Shown: one piece after another, positions 42,840 through 52,912 of the stretch
How positions within the stretch are numbered: position 1 is the first letter of the stretch
Layout: the number at the start of each line of letters is the position of its first letter
Assembly: GCA_025084515.1 (NCBI GenBank)
Contig: JAJAGP010000345.1
Location: forward strand, 248,001-312,000
Direction of reading: 5' to 3'
Source of the DNA: Ancistrus triradiatus
Lineage: Eukaryota; Chordata; Actinopteri; Siluriformes; Loricariidae
DNA length: 64,000 bases
Program-made: the position numbers and the translations under genes
The notes under the pieces: generated by a model
The model's input: only the letters and a program-made list of their open reading frames with translations
Told to the model about the DNA's origin: nothing
Database searches by the model: none

Positions 42840-43229
42840 TACATTAACTTCCTGTGTTCAGGAGGAAGTGTTTCAGGTGTTGTCTTCTCCTGTTCTTCTT
42901 GCAAACATCTTAAGTTGTTAAGGCAACAGTACAGAGTTGACGTAGTCTACGTTTTCATTCCAAAAGCATTCACATATTGTCTGTTGGAGACAGGTCAGTA
43001 CCTGCAGCCATGCCTTTGTAATGGGTGCAGCATGTGGTTTTGCATTGTCTTGTTGAAAAATGCATGGACGTCCCTGGAAAAGATGTCGTCTTGACGGCAG
43101 CTTATGTTGCCCTAAAATCTCAGTTTTCTTTTCTGCCTTAATGCCATAACAGAAGTGTAAATTTGCCACACAACCCCATACCATGACCATCTTCCATACT
43201 GCCCGGGATACTGGGATTCCGTCAGCCAT
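42840..43229 (-). pseudogene. Tc1-like transposase fragment
   Basis: The minus-strand frame reads VMVWGC near its start, then DLHFCYG-type LHFCYGIKAEKKTEILGQH, LPSRRHLFQGRPCIFQQDNA with KPHAAPITKAWL (QDNAKPH carries the second catalytic Asp), and ends in frame-shifted sequence where the DD34E glutamate region should be. The N-terminal domain and the first Asp region are not found. It is a different Tc1 lineage from the copies at 9563, 34203 and 35679, judging by the QDNAKPH motif. Confidence 0.87.
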
Positions 43230-43259
43230 TGAGAATTACACAGTTTGGGACATTTGGCT

Positions 43260-43650
43260 GATGTTTGAGTAAACACACTCTGTCAGCAGGATTTTTACCA
43301 TTTGAGACAGCTAGTGTCTTACCTTTAGCATTTGTCCTTTCGATGCACTGGGAGTTATCAGCCTTTCCTGCTCGAGACGTTTCCCGCGCTGGAGCTGCAA
43401 TAACACCCATTTGTTATCTAATTTCTTTAACGGACAAGCGCAGACTCTCTTAGCGACAGTGCAGCAAACAGAGGCTAGGCCTGGCCTCTTATCACAGCTG
43501 AAAATAAACAAAGCGTGGCTGAGCGGTAATCTCTGTGTCTGTCCGTCTTTGTCTAATCAATTAGCCAAAGGAAAACATCAAACGCTAGCTTTTGGCTGTG
43601 GCCGAGAATTGGGACGAGTGAGTGATTGTGCTATCAAGTGGAATTTTTTG
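43260..43650. promoter_or_regulatory. motif-dense single-copy stretch, candidate intronic enhancer
   Basis: Flanked by repeats but repeat-free itself. It holds CTTATCACAGCTG (GATA-type plus E-box, 43488-43500), ATAAACA (forkhead type, 43504-43510) followed by ACAAAG (SOX/TCF type), and TAATCAATTA (homeodomain type, 43554-43563). Single motifs are weak evidence; their clustering within 80 bp is what stands out. No conserved frame. Confidence 0.3.
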
Positions 43651-43984
43651 ATAGTGAGGCGAGAGGGAGAAGAAACACAAACATTCGAGTGTGACATGGC
43701 TGCATGGAGAGTGGCAGTGGTATCACCTCAGGCCTCAGTATGAACTCCGCTAGTGAGCAATTGGCACAAAGCAGGGCTTATTTGACTTTTAAAGTTTCCC
43801 CACAGACCCCATGCTCATACGAGCAGGCAAACAGTGGCGGTCCTAGACCATTTGAAGACCCCCCAAGAATCACCACTGCGGGAAACAAGTTGGAAAAGTC
43901 AGTCTAGGTTTGCCTCGTCTTTTTGCTTGTAGGTGAGGTCTGTAAGATGTGGTAATGTATATTTATTGCATCTAATTGCACTGT
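43651..43984. other. no feature recognised
   Basis: Unassigned. Confidence 0.4.
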
Positions 43985-44095
43985 GGTCAGGCAGTGGTTA
44001 TGGTGTTGGACTATGGACCTGAAACTGCCACTGTTGGACTCTTGAGTAAGGCCCTTAGCCTACATGTGCTTGGATTATTACTCGCCAGACAAAAC
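43985..44095 (+). mobile_element. degraded SINE with central deletion
   Basis: GGCAGTGGTTATGGTGTTGGACTATGGACC is followed directly by CTGCCACTGTTGGACTCTTGAG, so box B is deleted. The 3' end is diverged. Confidence 0.7.
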
Positions 44096-44283
44096 AAATA
44101 TTTGTCACTTTAATTAGTCACTTGTGACTGAAACGTATCTAATGGCGTATGAAATCCATCACAACTTACATGACTTGCTGCTAAGGTACCAGATACCACA
44201 GGACACCTTCGCAGGTCTTGTGGAGTCCATGGTCAGGTCAGAACCTTGGCAGCACAAGGGGGACAGCAATGTTGTCAAAAATC

Positions 44284-44480
44284 CAAGTCAGATTTATTTC
44301 TGTAGAACTTTTTGCAGTGGAGCATTATATCAGACCAGCTTTACCATTTTATATTGCCTTCTACTATCGAAGTCCAGTCCCAAATTGAGCCAGTGGCAAG
44401 GAAAAACTCCCCAAATGCTTTAAGGAAGAAACCTTATGAGGCCAAGACTCAAAGTGACCCAACCTCCTTGGGCAGCTTAG
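44284..44480 (-). mobile_element. LINE-type 3' tail, antisense
   Basis: AAGTCAGATTTATTTCTGTAG starts it. GTGGCAAGGAAAAACTCCCC and CCCAACCTCCTTGGGCAGC correspond to 63320-63530 and 57922-58140. Confidence 0.8.
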
Positions 44481-45037
44481 ATAATATATGTAAGAATTAA
44501 ACTAAGTTATCTAATTAACAAATAATAAGTTCATAAGTTTGTTAGGCATGAGGGTTTTAATGTTATGGTTACTCGTTGTACCCATGCACCATATGATTGG
44601 TCCCTACAAAGCCCGAGAGCCAATTATTGGGGTTTGTTCCTTAACAACACCATGCATATTTGCATAAAATGGAGAGATTTGCAGTTTGAGTGGTTTTTTT
44701 TTGTTGCTCTGTCTTCTTGTCGCCCAAGATGTGGCTTTAGAAGTAAATGGTTGGCAATGGCGTGTTTCTTTATTGTGTCTCCGAATGCACTGGGCTATAA
44801 TGGTAGCCAGCTCCAGTGGCTCGGAGGTAAGAGCCTGATACAGTATCAGGTAAGTTTGAATGAGGTCAGGATCAGGTCCAAGAACATTAAGATAACTGGG
44901 TAGGAGACTCCTAACTGTGAGTAGGACACACACACACATGGGGTGTTATGGTTATGGCTTTGCCTCGGGGCTCTGGCAGGGCAGCTGATGAGGTAGATAT
45001 GGCTGTAATGATGAGGGTCCACAGCAGGTAGTGTGTT

Positions 45038-45042
<5 letters not shown>
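44481..45042. other. no gene recognised
   Basis: Chance frames on both strands (44565-44939). No repeat named. Confidence 0.4.

Positions 45043-45102
<60 letters not shown>
45043..45102 (+). repeat. (GT)n microsatellite, about 30 units
   Basis: Longest dinucleotide tract in the window. Can adopt left-handed DNA and is likely length-polymorphic. Confidence 0.97.
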
Positions 45103-45103
<1 letters not shown>

Positions 45104-45629
45104 TGGAGGCAGACTGATGGATATCGCGGTGTTGTGAGGCTTCATGGCTTCAGATCACTAAACCTCATTGAGTACGTTCTCTCTGTTCTCTTAATCTGGC
45201 CCTATCTCTCCTTACCGCCGCAAAAAGACCTGCTTTATTCCGGAGCAGTCATCCAGAAAGAACCTAGATGCTTTTGCTCAGTCACACACACTCGCGTGCA
45301 CACGCCACATTGCCACACACATGAAGTCCCATTAACAAACGCAAACACACCCATAAGAGTTGGGTACCACAAACACGTGTTTGTATTCCTGTATTTATGA
45401 GGTTCTTTAATTGTCTGTTGATTGATGGCTGTATAATAAAAGCTTGCTCCAAACCCTAAAGTGAAATAATTTTGCTTTTATCTTTCTAAACAAAAACTTC
45501 CATGTTTTGTGAGGACAGTTAGACTTTAAATTGGTCCACACAATGTTTTGGACTCCATTTCCAGTCTTTATGGATTGTGTCCTGAGAAGATGGTTGGAGG
45601 TTCCCAGTTGACTCCCAGTTGACTATCTG
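45103..45629. other. no feature recognised
   Basis: Includes scattered CACAC-rich patches near 45285-45350. No gene. Confidence 0.4.
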
Positions 45630-46020
45630 ACATAGTTGCCAGGTCCACTTATTCTAAGAGAGTTATTTTTTGGGAGATTTTTCACCCATTTCCCTGTAGG
45701 GTATTTCTCGCTCTGGATCTGGCAACCGCAGAATTAAACGCAGCTTGGCACTAAATGCAGGGAAATTGCTTCTGGATACTTTTGTGGAGATTCTGAAAGC
45801 ATTATATGCAGTACAGTATCCTGATTTCCATTGGGTTTCTCAGTCTGCGCATGCACGCAAACGTAGCTCAGAAGCGGCTAGCAGAACTAAAAATGGTTGC
45901 CAGGTCAATTTATCTTAAGAGACGGGTCTTCTTTGCAGGTTAATCCATAGACCTGGTTGCTTGTTTCTCTCGTGGGATCTGGCAATAAATGCATCATCTG
46001 TGAAATGGTTGCCAGATGCT
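45630..46020. mobile_element. interior remnants of the TTTACATGCA MITE, two partial units
   Basis: TAGTTGCCAGGTCCACTTATTCTAAGAG and TGGATCTGGCAACCG recur as GGTTGCCAGGTCAATTTATCTTAAGAG and GGGATCTGGCAATAAATGC about 250 bp later. Terminal repeats are absent. Confidence 0.65.
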
Positions 46021-46530
46021 GAAACGGTCCAAGTGTGAAAACACCCTGAGATCACCAGGACAAACTCACCAAAAATGCCTGCATTTCCTTTGATATTAAT
46101 GGTTTCGCTGATCACAATTGAGATGATCAAACCGACTTCACCAGGAGAAGCGAGTAGAAACTGGGACTGCTGAGGTCATGTTCTTGTTTTCGAGTCTGAT
46201 GTAGAGAGTTATGGAAACTCTCCATCTGACAGTGGAGGCTGAACCGCTTCCTTCTGACAGCAGTAAAAATTTGCCAGTGCTGCCTAAATGCCCATGCCAA
46301 CACTTTCCCCAAACACGTCCAAGTCTCTAACATGCTGCCTCATTTCCAGCACAGAAATTCAGTGTATTTTTTTCTTTTCCCGACATCTCAGATTTAACTC
46401 CCTGATGTTTCTTCTTGGCCTGTCTGCTAAACGTTTTGCTCAGTTAGCCTTAGTGGGCCATAAATTGGAGGAATTGTTGAGTTTAACAAGTTTAAACTAG
46501 TTTACTGTAGTGGTCAGACTTGTGATTACA
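46021..46530. other. no gene recognised
   Basis: Unassigned sequence with chance frames. Confidence 0.4.
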
Positions 46531-46920
46531 GCCCCATTGGCTCAGTGGTAAGAGCCAGCTGCTGGAAACGGCGTCTCCTGAGGGTCTGGGTTGGAATCTT
46601 GAATGGGGCTTGCTCGCGATACACTTGTGCTCCGTCAAGGCTATGGTTCTGTCTGAACCCAGTGAGTTCTGCTTAGGCTCCAGCTGACCCTTCCCTTCTG
46701 GATGTCTCAGACTTTGGTTGCGATTTCAGTATTGCCATATACAATTGACTGTGTCTGAGGGAGTAGAAGCTGCTTGGGATATCATCCCCTGGTGCTACAA
46801 TGGCGAGCCATACCCAGCCTTGCGATGGACTGGCGTCCCATATAGGGCATTCGTGTTCTGCTGAGATGGGCATGAGCCTGGCTGGGCAAAGAAGTATGGT
46901 TAAAACAAAATAAATGAGCA
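46531..46920 (+). mobile_element. SINE with well-preserved tRNA-Ser-like head
   Basis: 46531-46610 folds as a tRNA. Acceptor GCCCCAT (46531-46537) pairs with ATGGGGC (46603-46609). The D stem GCTC/GAGC is perfect. The anticodon loop CTGGAAA offers GGA (serine). T loop TTGGAAT sits on a weak stem. Box A reads TGGCTCAGTGGT. A body with GCGATGGACTGGCGTCCCAT and a TAAAACAAAATAAATGAGC tail follow, so this is a SINE, not a cellular tRNA gene. The anticodon and T stems carry mismatches. Confidence 0.7.
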
Positions 46921-46940
46921 AATATGGATTATTTGGTATT

Positions 46941-47110
46941 CTGGTGGCATAGCAGTCTAATACTCTAGCCTAGCACCACAGTGACCTGGATTGAAGTCCA
47001 GGAGGTACCTTCAAGCCAGGTCGGGTGTCACACACGAGCATGATTGGCTGTGAGTGAGGGAGAGGAGGCTGCAATAATTCTCTAGTGATGCAACAGAAAA
47101 AATATGTTGT
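46941..47110 (+). mobile_element. second SINE-like remnant
   Basis: CTGGTGGCATAGCAGTCTAA (box A-like) and CCTGGATTGAAGTCC (box B-like), then CAGGTCGGGTGTCACACACGAG, resemble another tRNA-headed SINE. The tail is unclear. Confidence 0.5.
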
Positions 47111-47189
47111 TATTGGAGAACTTGACCGCCATTTTCCAATTCCATTTTTTCCAACTAAAATACCAATACAATGCACAACTTAAGCCATT

Positions 47190-47275
47190 TAATGGTTAAG
47201 GGCCCTGCTGGAGGGTCCAACAGTGGGATCTTGGCAGTACTGGGCTTTAGACCTTTACTTTAACCATCGTTCCAT
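47190..47275 (-). mobile_element. old SINE scrap
   Basis: TTAAGGGCCCTGCTGGAGGGTCCAACAGTGGGATCTTGGCAG corresponds to the SINE centre. Head and tail are lost. Confidence 0.55.
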
Positions 47276-47769
47276 CCCAATCCCTGCCTCATAAGGCAAA
47301 AGGACTTTGGTATGAATGTGTTTTGCCTCCTTTTCATATCGTATCAGGACCTTTTATCTGGACATCAAACATCTGGCCAGCTCAGAAGGCAATACTCTGC
47401 GATCTGGGTTGACGATTGAAATGCTTTGTGTAGTATTGGATTGTCTCGACTCAGTGAATTATGGGATTTGTGATCGTTACTGTAACAGACGGCTCGCAGC
47501 TGTTTGGCTGTTGTTCCGGTGTAACTCGATCGGTCCAGACGAGCGAAACAAACTCCCACGTCTCACCTCCCAGACGGAGTTTAATCCTGCAGCCGCCCAA
47601 ATACCACCGAGACCTGAATCTCCCATCAACTGTGTGGCTTTGTTCCATCCACCAGTCTGCCTGCTTGCCTATCTTTGCCAAAACATCAGTTGCAGAGACA
47701 CTTGGTAGGTACTCTTAGTACTTGAAGTGGTTAGTATGGTGAAGTATCTCCATACTCTCATGTCTACTT
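47276..47769. other. single-copy stretch with a 130-codon open frame, function not recognised
   Basis: The + frame at 47316-47708 (starts MCFASFSYR) has no recognised domain and no exon signals fitting tgfbr3. Opposing frames overlap it. 47450-47690 is CpG-richer than its surroundings. Confidence 0.3.
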
Positions 47770-47910
47770 TTTGGACGGTGGACCAGAAGGTTCAGGGTTC
47801 AAGCTCTAGTACTGACAAGCTGGCACTGTTGGGTCCTTGGGCGAGGACTTTAACACACAGTTGCTTGGACTGTACATCGTACGGTCTGGATAAGATCTTT
47901 AACATGACTG
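47770..47910 (+). mobile_element. degraded SINE
   Basis: ACGGTGGACCAGAAGGTTCAGGGTTCAAGC, CACTGTTGGGTCCTTGGGCG and CACACAGTTGCTTGGACTGTAC follow SINE order. The head is truncated and the tail diverged. Confidence 0.75.
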
Positions 47911-48497
47911 CATTCACACTGCACATAGAAGTGGCCCCAATCCGATCTTTGATATGACATGGATGTATCTTTGGGGCAGCACGGACAGCAAAAAAAACAC
48001 ATTGAATATGACACTTCAGTTCCTATGTGATATTGAGATCCGATGTATCGCGGCAATGCAGATCGGGATTCCCGCGACTTTTACGTCATTCCAAGTCGAC
48101 ACTTGAAGTGCCAAGGAGAAGGGAAAATGGATGATAGCACTGAGGGAGGTACTGAATATCAGTCCTGTACTACTGATGAGTAGCATTTTTGTATCAGCCC
48201 TAAATAAAGCGTATCTGCCTCCTGCTACGTTTATTTTCCGCAGAGCTTCTCATTTGTGTAAAGGAGTGTGCCAAGCTCTCCCTGTAATTTCTTCCATTAT
48301 TCTCTCCAACAATCTCTCGCTACCTGTTAGGATTATTGCAGCCCTTTTTATGGGCTCGTTACTAAGCACGTTTACTCCAGCTCTCCTCCCACACAGACTT
48401 GCGCACACACACATATAAAAACACACACACACTTACTTATGTGGACTTGAATCTATCAAAACTTTTTAACAGTGTCCATGTGAGCTCAGCCATCTAA
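47911..48497. other. no gene recognised
   Basis: Ends in a short CACACA patch (48403-48434). Chance frames only. Confidence 0.4.
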
Positions 48498-48640
48498 AGT
48501 TCTCTCTCTCTCTCTATCTCTCTTTCTCTCAATTCGATTCATTTCAATTCAATTCACTGAGCTTTATTGGCATGACTCTTCCAGAGGGTCTCTTACAAAC
48601 TGAGGTATGCTTGCAATCCTATTCATGCAACATTTTTTTA
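48498..48640 (-). repeat. CT tract and LINE-type tail with ATTCA repeats
   Basis: CTCTCTCTCTC (48501 onward) is followed by TTCAATTCAATTCACTGAGCTTTATTGGCATGAC. Tandem ATTCA with GCTTTATTGGCATGA is a common fish non-LTR retrotransposon tail. Body missing. Confidence 0.5.
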
Positions 48641-48784
48641 TCTACCATACAGTGCTTAACAAGGAAAAGTGGAAGACGCTTGTGAATTGCCTCGTCCTTT
48701 GCATCAACTACTCTATGATCTTTATCCAAGTCACAATAGACGCAGTCTGCCCAAAGTAGTATACAATGAGATTAAAGCTGTCAA

Positions 48785-48860
48785 ATAAAAGCGTATCTAT
48801 AGCGCCTTTTACTCCAGAGCATCGTCTCAAAGCAGCTTGCCAAAGCACTGAAAAGAGATT
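48785..48860 (-). mobile_element. short LINE-tail scrap
   Basis: CTATAGCGCCTTTTACTCCAGAGCATCGTCTCAAAGCAGCTT corresponds to the first 40 bases of the 57922 element. Confidence 0.55.
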
Positions 48861-49339
48861 TTATACACAAATGACAAACGGGTATTAATAATGAAGAAAA
48901 CAGAGATACAGTAAAGTAAAAAGGATTTTAAGAAAAACATGTTAGTCATAGATAAAGGTATGGTAGTTGTAATGTAATATTCAGAATAATTAAAAAATGT
49001 AAAAAGTAAACAAGGTCTCTCTCTGTCTCTCATAGTCTCACACTTTCTATGAATGTCTCTTGCTCTTTAATTGACTTTCTTAATTCTGGGTTGTGTTCAG
49101 TTCTGTCTGTCTGTTGTGTCGCAATTCAAGACACCCTGGATTCCAGTTTGGAACCTGATGGCATCAAGATTCCTTGCCCAGGCAAAGATTGTTCCTCAGA
49201 CGTGAACCAGTATCAGGGAGTCGGTACCTACAGGCACAGACATGAACCAGGCACACAGGGGATATTAATAGAATCAGGAAGCCAGCTGCGATTAGGCTGT
49301 GGGAAGCGCAATGGGGCAAACTGTGGAGGGTGTCCATGC
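48861..49339. other. no feature recognised
   Basis: AT-rich then mixed sequence. No gene. Confidence 0.4.
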
Positions 49340-49660
49340 TGTTCAAAGTGCCATCTTCTGGCATCCTGACATATGGCCTGGTTTGCATCACGTGCACCAG
49401 ACCTCGTCCCTGTCCCTTATTGGGCTCTCTGTCTCAGGAGCCATTAGGTTTAACCCTGTACTTTGCACCTACTGCTTCAGGTGCCAGGTCCTCGGTTTAT
49501 CTTGCACCAGACCTTTTCCTGTACTATCAGGTACCAGGTACCATTTCATTCCTTCCTGGACTCTGTTCTTGCACCAGACACTTCTTGGTCTCTAAGGTGC
49601 CAGACAGTCTTGGACTATCCTGTATATCAGACCTGTGATTTGCAGTTTGTCCACGTCAGC
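49340..49660 (+). repeat. weak degenerate tandem repeat with GCACCAGACC
   Basis: GTGCACCAGACC, TTGCACCAGACC and TTGCACCAGACAC recur at roughly 60-120 bp, with GGTGCCAGG/GGTACCAGG between. Very diverged; borders uncertain. Confidence 0.4.
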
Positions 49661-49835
49661 CCTTACAATTTCAGATGCGGTATCTGAATCAGACTGGCAG
49701 AGTCTTTCTGGTTTCTTTACCAGCTCTAGTGAGACTCCTGTATTACAGGGCCAACTCAGTTGCATGATGGGTCGTGTGGAACATGACGCAGGCCAGGAGT
49801 GCCCCTGTCCCAGTTTTTATGTACTACATATTGAG

Positions 49836-50262
49836 TGTGTTTACATGCACATGATCATGGTCAGATATTAGAAATCAGATTAAGTAATCCAATAAAGGGA
49901 GCTGGATTTTATTTCAGTAATCTGATTTCTCAAAGCATCTAAAAAACATGGTTGACAGGTACGCTTATTTTTAGAGATTTTGCTTCTTTTGGTCCATTTA
50001 CATGGGCCAGGTGAGGGATTCTCTGGTGGGATCTGGCAACCTTGGAATTAATAGCTATCAAACACTTTGTGGATACTATGAAATGCAATACATACTCAAG
50101 AAAATGAAGAATTTGGTTATTTAATATTAAAAATTGAAGCTTACGTCGCATCTTTGTCAGATTATTGGCTGGTTCCAAAGTAGAAATCCGATTATTCATG
50201 TAAACCCGAAGGTTTCTCCTAATCTGATTACCTTTTTCTGCAGTTATCGAATTATGTTTAGT
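49836..50262. mobile_element. TTTACATGCA MITE copy
   Basis: GAGTGTGTTTACATGCACATG at the left; TTCTGCAGTTATCGAATTATG at the right. GGTGGGATCTGGCAACCTTGG and TTATTGGCTGGTTCCAAAG lie in the middle. Confidence 0.82.
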
Positions 50263-51364
50263 CAGTAGATGGTGTTTAATGCAAGGTGTGTGTACAGATT
50301 TGGTGTTGCTTGGCAGTTGTTTTAAATGAAGCCATATTATACCTTATCTATGATAGCAAAGGAAAGGAAACATTGGACAAGTAAGTGCTGTTTAATGAAC
50401 ATCCGGTCGTCGTCTGTTCACTTTAATAAAAAAATATTTTACCAAATTTTACCAAAAAAAAAAATAATATTGCTGTCTTTTAACTTCGGGTGTTGTATCC
50501 TTAAACAGCTGGTCACCTCAATAGCCAAGTGCACGAGTAGAGGCAGGAGTTATGCCTCATACCTGTATTATGGGGCATACCTGTACACATAGAGAGAAGA
50601 TGCATGGATTAAAGAAACTCAAAAACCCACCATATCTACTCTCAAACATCTCTATTTGCTAACCCTAACCCATTGGACGTTCATGGAAACTATGGGTTTG
50701 TTAGATACTGAGATATGGTGATGAAGAGGATGTAGGTCAGAGCTCACATTTGTGGGATTTCTCACGGTGTATGAAACTGTTCTCAGCAACAAAGTCAGCA
50801 GAAAATTCGCCGCTAGCAGGAGGGGTTTCCCTCTTCGTTTTGTTTTTTCAGCTTCCAACAAAAGAGCCAGTGTGTGCGAGAGTTCAAACCCCAGTGTAGC
50901 CGCAAGTTATTTCGGTCTTCCAAACAACATTGCTCTCTGGCAGTCACTGTGACATTATCAGGAGAAAGTTTGCACAAACAGCAAGAAAAAGCTGCGATAA
51001 AGGGCGTGAAGAGCGGCTCGGGTAATTACGTGAGAATGGTCGACATGGTGGGCCACTCTCTAGGACTTGGTTGTACGTACATGACGAGGAGGAGCATAAA
51101 GAGGATGTGGCCGCAGTTTGTGGTCACAAATGCATCTAAATTACCTAGCTAATTAGCTAGCTTGATTGCAGTTACTGATATGCTCTGACGTGTAATCACA
51201 CAGGGCTGGGAAATGGTGTAAATGTTTAGCTGCAGAGGCGGGAAAACAGGAAGTGAATTAAAATGAGTTAATAGTAAGTTAGCTAATGGATACAGGTCTT
51301 TAAATTAAGGTACATGGGTAAGAAAAAGTAAACTGTACAGAGGGCATGCAGGATTCATTTACCA
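50263..51364. other. 1.1 kb without recognised genes
   Basis: Frames at 50326-50592, 50652-50952 and 50874-51152 have no family resemblance. No repeat named. Confidence 0.4.
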
Positions 51365-51597
51365 CAGGGTTGCCAGATCTGCATGGTAAAAACAGCCCAA
51401 TTCCCATTGGTGATTATGTTTCAGCTGGCAACAAGTTCTTTAACCCTAACTGATGCAGTGAGGAGCTTCTCATTTGTTAAACAACCATGTCGAAAGACAC
51501 ATCCTGTGGTCGTGGAAAAGATGTTCCTCTGTTTCAGAAGGTCAGATTGTGAAAGAGTGGTTCAGGGAGCATGAGACCATCATTTTCACACGTTTTT
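51365..51597 (+). mobile_element. Tc1-like fragment: transposase N-terminus fused to its C-terminal side
   Basis: GATGCAGTGAGGAGCTTCTC leads to an ATG at 51487 with MSKDTSCGRGKDVPLFQK, a Tc1-type N-terminus. The reading jumps after the GAAGGTCAGATTG stretch to GAGTGGTTCAGGGAGCATGAG, which encodes a C-terminal EWFREHE-like motif. So the catalytic domain was deleted. The same family as 35679. Confidence 0.75.
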
Positions 51598-51797
51598 TCA
51601 TTTACATTTACATTTACAGCATTTAGCAGACGCCCTTATCCAGAGCGACTTACAATTGGTACAGTCTTACAATCCAAGCAATTGTGGGTTAAGGGCCTTG
51701 CTCAAGGACCCAACAGTGGTAGCCTGGCAGATGCGGGATTTGAACCCTGGACCTTCTGGTCCATAGTCCAGTACCTTAACCACTAGGCTACCACAGC
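51598..51797 (-). mobile_element. tRNA-derived SINE, full length
   Basis: Tail with three TTTACA units, standard centre, box B complement GGGATTTGAACC and TAGGCTACCACAG head. Among the least diverged copies. Confidence 0.93.
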
Positions 51798-52496
51798 TAC
51801 CACATTTGTTTTTCATTAAAAATGAAAAGATGAGCATAACAAATGAGTGAAAAGTTCGAACTTTGAATAAAAGTTGATGTTACTGAATTCTTGGTGCTGT
51901 CTGTCTTCCAGTGCCCCCATAAATACTCAGTGGGATTTAGGTAATAGGTAACGTTACTATGGAGGAAAGGTCATGACAGTCATCACTCCTTGACGTTCTT
52001 CAAGTAGTTCTTGCAAAGCTTGGAAGTGTGTTTTGGATCATTTATCCAGCTACAATATGAATCCTTCTCCACAACGATCCAAACAAACATTTATCTCGTG
52101 GTCGTCCGCATTGACAGACAGTAGAAATGACTGAGAAAGCTGCATTGAATTTGGAGAAGCACTGAACCCATTGGATGGGACCTGAGAGCTGTTTACTACG
52201 AATGTCTCTTAGCAATAGGAAAGCAGGGGTTGATGCGAGTTTAGCCTACAGCTGGTTATAAGTTAGGTAATGAGTATGATTCACATTTGTTAGTCCTGTC
52301 TGCGTCTCAGTTTCCAATCTGTTCTCCTGTATTCCAAATCTAATCAAATCCACACATCAGTGAGTGTTGATGCCATGTGTTCATAATCTGGTCATAATTT
52401 AAGTCATACAGTGCTTCTAGGGTTTTAGTTAGTTTGGATCGCCTCTTCACATGTGTGTTTAATCCAACCCTTGTCTTGTTTTTCTGCTTTGTTCAG
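51798..52496. other. intron sequence before the second tgfbr3 exon
   Basis: No repeat named. A pyrimidine tract immediately precedes the exon at 52497. Confidence 0.5.
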
Positions 52497-52634
52497 GTGG
52501 TGCTGCACCTGGGACCCATCCAGTCTCTGCCTGTGCACCAGAAGCCTCTGGTCTTCATCCTGAACTCACCCAAGGCGGTCCAGTGGAGGATCCAGGCGGA
52601 GAAATTGGCTCCTGGAGTCAAGAGGATGTTTCAT
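52497..52634 (+). CDS. tgfbr3: tgfbr3 (betaglycan) next coding exon, N-terminal orphan domain
   Basis: This 138-bp exon (46 codons, phase 0 at both ends) sits between a strong acceptor (pyrimidine tract ending TTTGTTCAG) and the consensus donor GTAAGT. The translation begins VVLHLGP and includes KPLVFILNSP and EKLAPGVKRMF. These align with the next part of the TGFBR3 orphan domain (human VTLHLNP, VVFLLNSP, RLATGVSRLF), with the same 46-residue length before the next junction. It joins in frame to the exon ending at 25780, whose last codon is Glu, giving the E-V-x-LHL junction seen in the human protein. The following exon, expected to carry a VSEGS-like start and an N-glycosylation site, was not found between here and the window end. 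It is part of the same gene on the basis of order, strand and phase. Confidence 0.93.
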
Positions 52635-52734
52635 GTAAGTTTGGATTTAAATACTACTTTCCACTAGACAGAGAAGAGACTATGACTGATCCAGAACCTA
52701 CAGCGATGAGCACTCCGACTCGAGACCCTCAGAA

Positions 52735-52912
52735 TAAATACTTGCCACTATTGCCTATAGAAGCTGTTTTTCAGGCTTTTGTTCAGTTTTTAGTCCGGAA
52801 TACCAATTTCCTCTACCTTCTGGTTGTATTCTAATAAAGAGACTGAGAAATGATTATGTATGGTCATTAAAACAGCAAGTCTAATGGTGGCCTAAGACTT
52901 TTGCACAGTGTG
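52735..52912 (+). mobile_element. Tc1-like fragment, right end (GTGCAAAAGTCTTAGG family)
   Basis: CTTCTGGTTGTATTCTAATAAAGAGAC and GGTGGCCTAAGACTTTTGCACAGTG give the right end. The left half is absent. It begins 100 bp after the exon. Confidence 0.8.

Larger units (their letters stand above)
25781..52496 (+). other. tgfbr3: tgfbr3 intron, 26.7 kb, repeat-dominated
   Basis: The interval between the two recognised exons begins GTGAGA and ends TTCAG. Most of it is SINE, Tc1-like, hAT-like, MITE and minisatellite sequence listed separately. Single-copy-looking parts include a CpG-dense block (27330-28020) and a motif-rich stretch (43260-43650). No further betaglycan exon is expected here, because the two exons are contiguous in the protein. 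Confidence 0.85.

Noticed and set aside
42918..43229. Host gene on the minus strand
   Set aside because: The QDNAKPH and LFQGRPCIF motifs identify it as a Tc1-like transposase relic.
46531..46610. Functional tRNA-Ser gene
   Set aside because: Mismatched anticodon-stem pair, weak T stem, and a SINE body with A-rich tail directly downstream.
47316..47708. 130-codon open frame
   Set aside because: No recognised domain, overlapping frames open on the other strand, no exon signals; left as unexplained single-copy sequence.
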